Virus record (IMG/VR): IMGVR_UViG_3300037136_000085
Location: 1 to 45,174 of that record
Origin: a virus
Reading direction: 5' to 3' (one strand)
DNA: 45,174 nucleotides
Of the stretch, positions 23,681 to 31,609 are shown in pieces. A model generated the notes under the pieces. It was not told where the DNA came from and ran no database searches. It was given only the letters and a program-made list of their open reading frames with translations. Position 1 is the stretch's first letter; every line of letters starts with the position of its first letter. The translations under genes were made by a program, and so were the position numbers.

Positions 23681-25855
23681 ATGAAATTTTCAATCGTCAT
23701 CCCGACCTATGGCCGCCTTGACCTTGTTACCGCTTGCGTCAAATCAATCAAAAAATACGAACCCAACACCAAGGAATACGAAATAATTGTCGTAGACGAT
23801 TTCAGTACGGTGGAAAACCGAGAAAATATAAAGAAGCTCGCGACAACTTTGGGTTTCAAATTGGTTGGAACTGACCGAAATGTGGGATTCGCCTCTGCGG
23901 TGAACGCCGGAGCTAGGCACTCTCATGGAACGCACATTATTCTTTGCAACAATGATGTATTATTCACTAATCCGATCTTAGAAAAGTTTAAGCAATCCCA
24001 TTTATGCTCTAAAGCCCCGATCATCGGTTGTACCCTTTTCTACCCAAATGGCGCTATTCAGCATGGTGGTGGTGCTTATCAAAACGGAGTTTTCTTTCAC
24101 ACTAACGATCCAAAATCAACTGCCACAAGTCGCTATTGCATCTACGTTACGTTTGCTCTGGTTTCTATAGAACGATATTTCTATAACTGCATCGGCAATC
24201 TTGACGAAAACTTCTTCATGGCTTGTGATGATTCAGAATATTGCATCCGAGCGTGGTCAAATGATCTTAAAGTATTCTATGATGCATCGATCACGGCCAT
24301 TCATGCTGAAGGTGCAACTCGCGGTAGAACCCATGCCGAAAAGAAGAATAACCGAAAATGCCTAGAAGAAGAGAAGAAATCTATTGCAAGATTAACCACC
24401 AAAATGGGGAATATCGTGAGCTTACTTAGAAAAGTCCAAAGCGCCAACATGGGTAATACGCCTGATATTAAAATAGAAATAGGCTCCGGATACAACCCCC
24501 AACCTGGCTATCAGCATATTGACGCGAGACCTGACCTCCCCAGTTTACACCACTGTTTGGACTTCTCAAAAGACGCTTTGCCATATGGTGATGGAGAAGT
24601 GTGTGAGATCCTATCTAATCACTCCATTGAACACATCTCTTACCGCAAACTTCCTTTCGTATTCCAAGAATGGGCTCGAGTATTAAAGCCGGGTGGGAAG
24701 CTCCTACTTCGGACTCCGGATCTTCGTTTCATTTGTGAAACGTATTTGGCTGGTAAAACAACGCCCGAGTGGCCCGATGACGAAAAATACATTCGAGATA
24801 ATTTTGGAAATGTATCCCCAGCCTGGTGGGCCAATATCAAACTATTTGCGGGCCAGGACTATCCCGGAAACTTTCATCAACTCTGCTTTGATTTTGAAAT
24901 GCTGAAAAGTGCTCTCATAAGATACGGATTTGACAAGATCACTAAACTCGATATCAAGCCGGTTTACTCCCCCGGTGAACTTCAAATAGAAGCTTTCAAA
25001 GCAGTTCCTAGACCCACCATTCGTATAAAACGAATGGGGGCTTTGGGCGATGTGATCCTGACCACTCCACTCATTATTCATTTGAGTGCAATGAACGACA
25101 TCCATGTAACAACCGGATGCCCAGAGGTTTTTAAAAACCACCCTGCGGTAAAAACCATAAACACGAATTTTCCTTGTGATCAGTTTATTGATTTAGATTT
25201 GGCTTATGAAAACGATCCAAAGAAACATATTGTGGACGCCTATGCAAAAGCAGCTCAATGCCCAGAATTCAGGTATATGCCGCCCTGGATTTGGGGGGAT
25301 GAACACCCTTTGCCTGATCTTAAAAACTATGTGGTAGTCCATGCGGCTCGCACTTGGGAGAATAGAACCTGGCCTGCCGAATATTGGGACCAAGTTTCTT
25401 ACCATTTAGGGTCGATGGGGTACGCTGTCATTGCGGTAGGCTCGAATAGCGACATGAAAGTGCGAGATGCCACCAACATTAGGGGCATGACAATCCATCA
25501 GCTAAAAACAATCATCAACGGGGCCAAGGCTTTCATCGGGAGTGATTCTGGGATCTTGCATATTGCAGCCACGACAGAAACACCAATTGTTGGGATATTC
25601 ACCTGCGCAAAGGGGGAATACCGGCTCCCCAAGAGAAGCAACGCCGTTGCGGTCAGGACCAATCTCGAATGCTATGGTTGTCTCCATGACGTTACTCCTC
25701 CAGTGACTTATGTGGGTTGTAAAATCGGAGGTAATCCCTGTGTGAGAGAAATTACCCCCGATGCCGTAATTAGCGTTTTTAACGCCTTACTGACAAGTAA
25801 CGGGGCCGAAGGGAAGAGTCTGATCAACGAGCATACCGACGGCTGTGAACCGTGA
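23681..25855 (+). CDS. Tri-domain GT2-methyltransferase-GT9 fusion, 724 aa
   Basis: Residues 1-230 are a GT2 glycosyltransferase (FSIVIPTYGR, IIVVDDFS, HIILCNNDV, DDSEYCIRAW). Residues about 262-440 are a SAM-dependent methyltransferase-like domain (IEIGSGYNPQPGYQHIDARPD as motif I and II, NHSIEHISY, WARVLKPGGKLLLRTPD). Residues about 446-715 are a GT9 heptosyltransferase-like domain (RIKRMGALGDVILTTPL, VVHAARTWENRTW, FIGSDSGILHIAA). Such genes normally act on lipopolysaccharide or glycoproteins. A lone plus-strand gene between two minus-strand blocks, it probably has its own promoter; none is clear. Its 3' end overlaps a minus-strand gene by 69 bases. Confidence 0.9.
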   Translation: MKFSIVIPTYGRLDLVTACVKSIKKYEPNTKEYEIIVVDDFSTVENRENIKKLATTLGFKLVGTDRNVGFASAVNAGARHSHGTHIILCNNDVLFTNPILEKFKQSHLCSKAPIIGCTLFYPNGAIQHGGGAYQNGVFFHTNDPKSTATSRYCIYVTFALVSIERYFYNCIGNLDENFFMACDDSEYCIRAWSNDLKVFYDASITAIHAEGATRGRTHAEKKNNRKCLEEEKKSIARLTTKMGNIVSLLRKVQSANMGNTPDIKIEIGSGYNPQPGYQHIDARPDLPSLHHCLDFSKDALPYGDGEVCEILSNHSIEHISYRKLPFVFQEWARVLKPGGKLLLRTPDLRFICETYLAGKTTPEWPDDEKYIRDNFGNVSPAWWANIKLFAGQDYPGNFHQLCFDFEMLKSALIRYGFDKITKLDIKPVYSPGELQIEAFKAVPRPTIRIKRMGALGDVILTTPLIIHLSAMNDIHVTTGCPEVFKNHPAVKTINTNFPCDQFIDLDLAYENDPKKHIVDAYAKAAQCPEFRYMPPWIWGDEHPLPDLKNYVVVHAARTWENRTWPAEYWDQVSYHLGSMGYAVIAVGSNSDMKVRDATNIRGMTIHQLKTIINGAKAFIGSDSGILHIAATTETPIVGIFTCAKGEYRLPKRSNAVAVRTNLECYGCLHDVTPPVTYVGCKIGGNPCVREITPDAVISVFNALLTSNGAEGKSLINEHTDGCEP

Positions 25856-26503
25856 GGCGTTCGTAGTTCCCAAAACATAATGGACTTCGGGCTGAGCGCC
25901 AGCAATATACGAAGAACTAGACGGCCCGGTTTCGTATCCCGCACAAGCGACCACCGACTTCCCATTAGCTTGCATGAGAAACTTCGTACCGCGAGCAGGC
26001 TTGCTTGCTGCGTTCCAATACATATTGACTTCCCACATCTCACACTCGGCTGGCGGTTTATAATTGGTGCTTCCTTGACCAACATTGCCGCCTTCGCTTG
26101 GTGTCCAAACCTGTTTGTAAGAAGCATTATAAACGTCCGTACAACCCGGTTGAACTTTAAATCCCATGGAAATTAAAACACCACAAGCGCGCGCTAGGTG
26201 TTGGGCGATTCCATCCGTTTCATTCTGCGGCCAAGTTCCGTTAAAACCCATATCTTCGGCAGCCACTAAATGGGATTCAACTACAACTTGTCCCGATGCG
26301 GGAAGTTGGATGTTACCATTGATGCGACCCATGACTTGGCTCACCATCGCGCAATTATGCGCCATGATTTTAGGTGACGGGCTAGGAATCGGTACCGGAA
26401 GAGTTCCAATAGGAGGAACCGATGCACAACGAGAAAGAAATATAAATAGAAAGGCAAGTACCCCAACTACTACAATTGGAAAATACCGCTGTTTATTTGA
26501 CAT
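25787..26503 (-). CDS. Membrane-anchored or lipoprotein-like hypothetical protein, 238 aa
   Basis: A strong N-terminal hydrophobic segment (YFPIVVVGVLAFLFIFLSRC) could be a signal anchor; LSRC is a poor lipobox because of Arg before Cys. A Pro-rich spacer (PVPIPSPSPK) and a mixed globular domain with several cysteines (HNCAMV, LARACGVL, VQPGCTD, AECEMW) follow. Located directly after the endolysin gene, so it may act at lysis or in the envelope. A shorter N-terminal resemblance to the exported 130-aa protein at 31207 (HNCAMVSQVMG versus TNCAQAHELF) is weak. Its end overlaps the sugar-enzyme gene. Confidence 0.65.
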   Translation of the reverse strand: MSNKQRYFPIVVVGVLAFLFIFLSRCASVPPIGTLPVPIPSPSPKIMAHNCAMVSQVMGRINGNIQLPASGQVVVESHLVAAEDMGFNGTWPQNETDGIAQHLARACGVLISMGFKVQPGCTDVYNASYKQVWTPSEGGNVGQGSTNYKPPAECEMWEVNMYWNAASKPARGTKFLMQANGKSVVACAGYETGPSSSSYIAGAQPEVHYVLGTTNASRFTAVGMLVDQTLPFGPVTCQ

Positions 26504-26532
26504 ATGAGTCTCCTTTTTCTGAAAGGGTAGAT

Positions 26533-27084
26533 CTAGCCGATTAGCTTTGCAAGGTGAATCAATACAGGTACTGCCCCTACTTGTCTGCTTACGAGTTCTG
26601 GATCGTACTGTCCATCAGATCCGTATTTCCCCTTCGTATAAAACTGAGTGCCTGACCAAAGATAGGGTGAATAAATACCGTGAGTGCGATACCCAAATCC
26701 GTTATGACGCTCAATGTATTCTAAATCCAAAAATCCGTCCAAACCTCGTTTTGGCCTATTTGAAAGAACTTGTCGCGCATCTTCTAACCAACTTATTCCC
26801 TCACGTAGCGGCTCACCATCCTCAATAGAATTCTTTAATGAACAATTCCCTTCCATCGCGTGAATAACACCAATTGTAAACCATGTGATGAAACAATCGT
26901 CGGGACTATTGATTCTACTTTGAAGAGATTCATAGACTAGTTTATTAACAATTATTCGCTTGGCTTGAAGATCGGCATCAATTTCAAACTCGGGCGAAAT
27001 TACAGCCTCGTTAAACATGAGTTGTAAATTGGGTCTTAGGGGCATCCCCATTTGATTAGGATCATTTACGATATCGTTGTCCAT
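26533..27084 (-). CDS. Endolysin, lysozyme-family peptidoglycan hydrolase, 183 aa
   Basis: The pattern WFTIGVIHAMEGN places a Glu at residue 78 where lysozyme-family phage enzymes have the catalytic acid. Later IEDGEPL, LEYIERHNGFGYRTHG and SPYLWSGTQFYTKGKYGSDG match the substrate-groove blocks of this family (COG5526-like, from memory). There is no signal peptide, so it would need a holin. The start at 27084 has GGAGGG at good distance and overlaps the polymerase end by 23 bases. Confidence 0.8.
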   Translation of the reverse strand: MDNDIVNDPNQMGMPLRPNLQLMFNEAVISPEFEIDADLQAKRIIVNKLVYESLQSRINSPDDCFITWFTIGVIHAMEGNCSLKNSIEDGEPLREGISWLEDARQVLSNRPKRGLDGFLDLEYIERHNGFGYRTHGIYSPYLWSGTQFYTKGKYGSDGQYDPELVSRQVGAVPVLIHLAKLIG

Positions 27085-29062
27085 ACCATCCCTCCACTTT
27101 AATTGGTAAATCCATCGCCCATCCAGGGTTCTCGGCCATTAGCCATTCGAATTGTTCTAAATAAAATTCTGTCCTAGAATCCCTTTCTTTTTCTGCCAAG
27201 ATTTCGTCATGCACGCTCATTAGAACATCAAATCCAGCTTCTTCAATACGGATAACCGCTTCTGCCGTTAAATCTCGTGCAATAGCTTGATCCACATTTT
27301 CGGTTAATCTCCCACCATAAGTGCCGTTACATTCCCATTGGTGGGTCATGGGATTCTGACTATAGTGGTAGAGAGTAGCTTTCTTTTCGTCCCATGGAGT
27401 GGGAGCATACCGAATCTCTGGCTTATAGTAAGCGAGCTTTCTCCCCGAGGGTAGTTCACACCAAAGGAAATCGTTCTCGACCCACCATTTTGTGTGATTG
27501 ATGGTATATTTCTTTCCCTTATTTTGAACTGCTGACATCGCGGCTCTTTCTATGTTCTTCCAGAGTTTTACGACAGGCTGATGAACGTCTCGATAGGCGG
27601 CGACTGCACGTTCGGCTAGTTCCATCTCTACGGGTTGTCCTTGAGCTTCACATGTCATGTGAAACTTCTTTGGACCCATTCCGTATCCACAACCAAGAAT
27701 GGCGCGCTTCCCTAGCTCACGCATGGTCTTAGTAACTTCGACTAAAGGTACCCTGAATATAATTGCAGCCATTTCTCGGTAGAGATCTCGGTCTTGCCTA
27801 AACGCATCTAAGCCTGCATCGTATTTTGCCAACCAAAAAAGCACTCTTGCCTCAATGGCCGCATAATCCGCACAGAATAATGTTTTACCGGATGAAGGAA
27901 TAATCATGGACCTAAGACAAGACGAAAACACTTCCATGGGATTTCCGTAAATGAGCCTGACTAGTTCAAGGTCTCCCTTCGCAATGATTTCTGCGGCTTG
28001 GGTAGTGTCCTTGATAGTTCCCCGAGGGAAATTATGAGGTTGAATCCCCATTCCACTCCATCGACCAGTAGAGGCACCGTGATAGAGCATGTGGTCACGG
28101 ATTCTTCCGTCAACCTCACTTCGTTTAGCAAACGCTTCAAACTTTGCAGTAGAAGTTCTTGAGATGGCTTGTCTAGTTTCAAGGACCATTCGGGCTGTTT
28201 CATTAACTTCTCCTTTGTTTAAAGTATCCTTAATGGTTTTTGATCTCAAATCAGGAAGTTCGCAATCTAAAGAACCTAAAAGCTCTAAGACATGTTTTCG
28301 CTGAGTCATTGAATTGAAAAGGCCCATCGTAAGTTCGTTAGTGCAATCCTGTAAAATCTCAACTTCTTGAGATATCAGACTGAGGGTAGTACTCACTAGA
28401 TTACGATCAACTTCAAATCCTCTCAAATTAATCTTTTGATCAAGAAGCCAAACTTTGCGTTCATTATCTGAAAGTGGTGGTAATTTTAGAAATAATTCCG
28501 TTTCAGCATTGATATCTTTTACGCAATATTCCATGAGCCGTTTAAAATCAGTTGGGTCTTTACGGCGGGTTCGCTTGTCATACTTTGAAACCTTCTTGGG
28601 CTTACACATCTTAAGCATAAGCCTTCGACCCTCCATGTCCTTTTTGATGGGAAGATCTAGAGCAAGACAGGCTCCTTCAAGATTACGAGGGAGTGCTAAC
28701 GCTGCGGCCATCGAAGCGGTGCAGATCCAGCGGTTAGGATCAATACTAGCGATTTCTGACTTTGATTTGAAATATCTCGAGAACACGTTCTTAGTGATCA
28801 CAGTCTCGAAAAAAGCGTTATGCGCGACCAATTTTACTTCGGGATCGCAAAGTGCTTTTAAGAATTCCCCTATTGGATCGCCGGGAGAGTCTTCTGACCA
28901 AACTCGCGTTGTGGCGTAATCGAGTTCTTCTATCGTACCCAACCTCCAAGCAGCACAAAGAATCTCAGTACTAGGATGCATAGAATACTCATAGGCTCCG
29001 ACCTTTTTAAGATCAGCTTGACTGAAAGTTTCGTAATCTAATATGAGATATTGAGTATTCAT
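27062..29062 (-). CDS. DNA polymerase, family A with 3'-5' exonuclease, 666 aa
   Basis: The N-terminal exonuclease motif YLILDYETF (Asp9, Glu11) is followed by other Exo motifs (VAHNAFFE). Polymerase motif A FCADYAAIEARV lies near residue 398, motif B RELGKRAILGCGYG near 447-460, and motif C SVHDE at 616-620. In motif B the residue equivalent to E. coli Pol I Phe762 is Leu; this variant has been linked to temperate or slow-growing phages. It replicates the phage DNA together with the primase and ssDNA-binding protein encoded nearby. Confidence 0.95.
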   Translation of the reverse strand: MNTQYLILDYETFSQADLKKVGAYEYSMHPSTEILCAAWRLGTIEELDYATTRVWSEDSPGDPIGEFLKALCDPEVKLVAHNAFFETVITKNVFSRYFKSKSEIASIDPNRWICTASMAAALALPRNLEGACLALDLPIKKDMEGRRLMLKMCKPKKVSKYDKRTRRKDPTDFKRLMEYCVKDINAETELFLKLPPLSDNERKVWLLDQKINLRGFEVDRNLVSTTLSLISQEVEILQDCTNELTMGLFNSMTQRKHVLELLGSLDCELPDLRSKTIKDTLNKGEVNETARMVLETRQAISRTSTAKFEAFAKRSEVDGRIRDHMLYHGASTGRWSGMGIQPHNFPRGTIKDTTQAAEIIAKGDLELVRLIYGNPMEVFSSCLRSMIIPSSGKTLFCADYAAIEARVLFWLAKYDAGLDAFRQDRDLYREMAAIIFRVPLVEVTKTMRELGKRAILGCGYGMGPKKFHMTCEAQGQPVEMELAERAVAAYRDVHQPVVKLWKNIERAAMSAVQNKGKKYTINHTKWWVENDFLWCELPSGRKLAYYKPEIRYAPTPWDEKKATLYHYSQNPMTHQWECNGTYGGRLTENVDQAIARDLTAEAVIRIEEAGFDVLMSVHDEILAEKERDSRTEFYLEQFEWLMAENPGWAMDLPIKVEGWYGQRYRK

Positions 29063-29229
29063 GTCTCACGAAGGAGTTCAGGTCGCTCATCACTATCTGT
29101 TTTTGAAATAAGTTCGGCTCGATTAACACCAAGACCTAACTCATTGCTCTTGGTGATAGCATCCTCGGCGGATTTTGCTCCCGCGACATCAGCTACCCAC
29201 ATTGAATCTCTGAAAACAGCAAATTGCAT
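29059..29229 (-). CDS. Small hypothetical protein, 56 aa
   Basis: The reading frame starts MQFAVFRDSMWVADVAGAKS and ends ERPELLRET. It has AAGGA seven bases before the ATG. Its TGA overlaps the polymerase ATG (ATGA at 29059-29062), so it is probably translationally coupled to the polymerase. No family recognised. Confidence 0.65.
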   Translation of the reverse strand: MQFAVFRDSMWVADVAGAKSAEDAITKSNELGLGVNRAELISKTDSDERPELLRET

Positions 29230-29239
29230 AGTTGATCCT

Positions 29240-29277
29240 TAAAAATGGCGCTCGGAGTCCACTAAAACCCAAGCGCC
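29240..29277 (-). terminator. Possible rho-independent terminator
   Basis: On the minus strand GGCGCTTGG and CCGAGCGCC-type arms (29247-29253 and 29271-29277 as the strongest part) are followed by ATTTTT. The loop of about 19 bases is longer than ideal. It would separate the DUF2815 gene from the polymerase pair, perhaps partially. Confidence 0.5.
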
Positions 29278-29301
29278 ACCCCTAGCCGTCATGACTAAGA
29301 C

Positions 29302-29880
29302 TTAAAATCCCAATTCCAATTCATCTGATTCGGCTTCTTTACCGCCTCCATCGAAATTTGAATCTTCGATTTCATCAAAATCAGCGTCCGCAGAACGACG
29401 AGAACCGAAAGGTTCCCCGTCCCTAATCTTTTGAATATTCTGAAGCCCGAAACTCACCCCGTTCTTGCCCATCTTAGACCAAGAGAATGCCGAAAGAGTA
29501 GCACGGGCGTAACATCCAGCAAAAAAGGTCCCGTCTTCTTCAGTAATAGGCTGTTTCTTGGAATCGACCACTCCTGGGCGATTTTTAGATGACGCTTTAA
29601 CAATAATGTTGCCGGGATACCCATCAAGATCACTCTTCTCATCACCATCGGAGAAGGGGAGCATTAAATTCTTAGGCCATTTCTCTTTTGGACCAAACTT
29701 TTCGGTTGCCGCAGCAAAGGCCGCCTTTTTAAGAGCGGTAATATCCACCTTTTTATTAAAAAGCATGGTGATTACGAATTTGGCAGGTTGTCCTTCATAA
29801 GAATAGGGCTTAAAAACAGAAGGGAATGAAACTCTAAATTCAGGGGTCAAGACGCGTTTATCTGCATTTTTGTCAGTCAT
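29302..29880 (-). CDS. DUF2815 ssDNA-binding protein, 192 aa
   Basis: The blocks LTPEFRVSFPSVFKP, KFVITMLFNKK, LMLPFSDGDEKSDLDGYPG and FFAGCYARATLSAFSW are characteristic of DUF2815, a family of phage single-stranded DNA-binding proteins. The tail is acidic (DFDEIED...ESDELELGF), as in SSB proteins that recruit partners. I chose the ATG at 29880 over 29925 because AAAAAGG stands just before it. It lies beside DUF2800 and the polymerase, the usual arrangement. Confidence 0.88.
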   Translation of the reverse strand: MTDKNADKRVLTPEFRVSFPSVFKPYSYEGQPAKFVITMLFNKKVDITALKKAAFAAATEKFGPKEKWPKNLMLPFSDGDEKSDLDGYPGNIIVKASSKNRPGVVDSKKQPITEEDGTFFAGCYARATLSAFSWSKMGKNGVSFGLQNIQKIRDGEPFGSRRSADADFDEIEDSNFDGGGKEAESDELELGF

Positions 29881-29899
29881 ATGTTTTCCTTTTTCAAGA

Positions 29900-31033
29900 T
29901 TATTCGAGACATGTAAAATCAGCATCGACAGGATTTATCCCGCTTCGCTTGTCTGATTCATGAGCAAGGGTCACTCCACTGCTCACTGATACGCAATACT
30001 TTTCCACAAAAGCCTTGTCAACCTTCTTCTCAAATTGTGCAGGGGACAAAAGAGAAGTCTCAAAGGCTTTAAGCCCAAATTTCTTTTTAGCTTCTTTCTC
30101 GACCTTCTCAGGATTTTCCCATTTTCGGGTAGCGCGTCTTGGCACTAATTTCCAACCAGGAACTATTTCGCCTCGTTTCATAGCTTCAAATGCATGAGCC
30201 CTTAAAGCACCAATCCAGGTCTCAAGACGCTCTACGGCTTCAAGCGTAATACCTAGGCGTTCATTGGAGAGTTCATGGGTAGGCGGTAATTCAACAATAC
30301 CTAACTCCGGCTCAAAATCGATCTGAGCTTGTTTAAGCACGTTTTGTGATATTTCTGGACATATCGATGCTGCTGGGCAGAACTTGCACCAATCGCCTGC
30401 ACTAAGTTTTGGGGCAAGGGCGGTAGCTCTTTGTATTCCACTCTCGAATCTTTCTCTCCACATAATAAGGTCTTCAATGGAGATTCTCCAGGTCTTGAAT
30501 ATTCCTCCGCTATGTGGTGTGCGTGGCTGGACGATAATGAGGTTAACGTGTTTAAAGTTGAAATCGTAGAGATGGGCAATTCCGAGAGCGTAGTAGATGA
30601 GTTGGGGGTTTTCTTCTGGATCAACCGGAATACCAGCACCATACTTAAAATCAATAACGTCCAACTCACCGAACTCTTCAGCGATGGCAACGTCCACAGT
30701 CCCAAAAGTGTCAGGATAAATAAAGCTAAGATCAACTTTTGTTTCCACGAGAAAGTCAGCATTCTTTTTCTTCCTTTGTTCGATGATCTTGAAAGAGTCA
30801 AAGACATGGGACAACATGTCATTGGGATATTTTCCTTTCAGTAAAAAAGATTCCGAATAGGGTCGCTTACTTCGTAGGAACTTCTCTAAACACTCATGGG
30901 CAAGAGTCCCTTCGGCGGCATATGGACTATCGGGCTGTGGTGGCGCTTTCTCAGAGAGCGCAATGGAGCCCGCACAATTTAGCCAACGATACGCACCGCT
31001 GGCAGAAAACTTCGCATGTTTTTTGGATGACAT
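29900..31033 (-). CDS. DUF2800 (Cas4/RecB-like nuclease family), 377 aa
   Basis: The opening KFSASGAYRWLNCAGSIALSEK, then AAEGTLAHECLEKFL, then FGTVDVAIAEEFGELDVIDFKYG provide the PD-(D/E)XK set: His in AHEC, Asp in TVDVA, Asp and Lys in VIDFKYG. Cysteines CKFCPAASICPE can hold an iron-sulphur cluster as in Cas4 and AddB. This family accompanies DUF2815 and polymerase in phage replication blocks, and probably processes DNA ends. Confidence 0.85.
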   Translation of the reverse strand: MSSKKHAKFSASGAYRWLNCAGSIALSEKAPPQPDSPYAAEGTLAHECLEKFLRSKRPYSESFLLKGKYPNDMLSHVFDSFKIIEQRKKKNADFLVETKVDLSFIYPDTFGTVDVAIAEEFGELDVIDFKYGAGIPVDPEENPQLIYYALGIAHLYDFNFKHVNLIIVQPRTPHSGGIFKTWRISIEDLIMWRERFESGIQRATALAPKLSAGDWCKFCPAASICPEISQNVLKQAQIDFEPELGIVELPPTHELSNERLGITLEAVERLETWIGALRAHAFEAMKRGEIVPGWKLVPRRATRKWENPEKVEKEAKKKFGLKAFETSLLSPAQFEKKVDKAFVEKYCVSVSSGVTLAHESDKRSGINPVDADFTCLE

Positions 31034-31042
31034 TCATTACTC

Positions 31043-31210
31043 CTAGAAAAATAAATGACCGATTAATACGCCCCAAGCAAATGAGATAATTGGATACTTA
31101 ATTGTTGCTCTTGAAATGGTGTCTTTTACCCCTCTAGTACGATAAATGTAATAGTCAAACCCCAAAATAACTATTGTCCCGATTGCCATAAAATCTAAAG
31201 TCAGTTTCAC
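31043..31210 (-). CDS. Two-helix small membrane protein, 55 aa
   Basis: The GTG start overlaps the stop of the upstream gene (GTGA at 31207-31210). Two hydrophobic helices (DFMAIGTIVILGFDYYIY and YPIISFAWGVLIGHLFF) are joined by a basic loop (RTRGVKDTISRATIK). A similar helix-loop-helix with PxIxFxxGVLxGHLF is known in small phage membrane proteins; a class II holin is possible. TAG stop. Confidence 0.65.
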   Translation of the reverse strand: MKLTLDFMAIGTIVILGFDYYIYRTRGVKDTISRATIKYPIISFAWGVLIGHLFF

Positions 31211-31599
31211 GAAGGACTCGGACTCGGGCTAGGGCTTGGCATGACAACCGTGCAAGTGCCGTCGCTATTTTCTGTGACTGTACCCGGCTCAGATGGAACC
31301 GAGCTTGGCTTTGCGGCATTTAAGATTGCGCTTTCGCCTAAGAATAATTCATGTGCTTGAGCGCAATTGGTTCCAAGTGCTCCGAAGAACGCACCGGGGC
31401 TGTGTGTTGGGTTTGGATCTTGCCATGCCATTTTAAAGAATATCCCCATTGCCCGAGTGAGTTGAGTGTAAAGGTTTGTAGAGGACGACTGGACGAAGTT
31501 CAACGTCTGCGTCGGATAGTCGCTAGGCGCTGGACTTGGCAGGACGATAATTCCGGCCTGAGCCGTGATCGAAAATAAAAGTAAAATTAAAAGTCTCAT
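31207..31599 (-). CDS. Exported small protein, 130 aa
   Basis: A Sec signal peptide MRLLILLLFSITAQAG with cleavage probable after AQA. The mature part has LTRAMGIFFKMAW, FGALGTNCAQAHELFLGES and a Ser-Pro repeat tail (PSPSPSPSPS). Two cysteines. No family is recognised. It is coupled to the membrane protein downstream and follows a fibre-like gene, so the three form an exported module inserted in the replication block. Confidence 0.7.
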   Translation of the reverse strand: MRLLILLLFSITAQAGIIVLPSPAPSDYPTQTLNFVQSSSTNLYTQLTRAMGIFFKMAWQDPNPTHSPGAFFGALGTNCAQAHELFLGESAILNAAKPSSVPSEPGTVTENSDGTCTVVMPSPSPSPSPS

Positions 31600-31609
31600 A
31601 AATTTCTCC

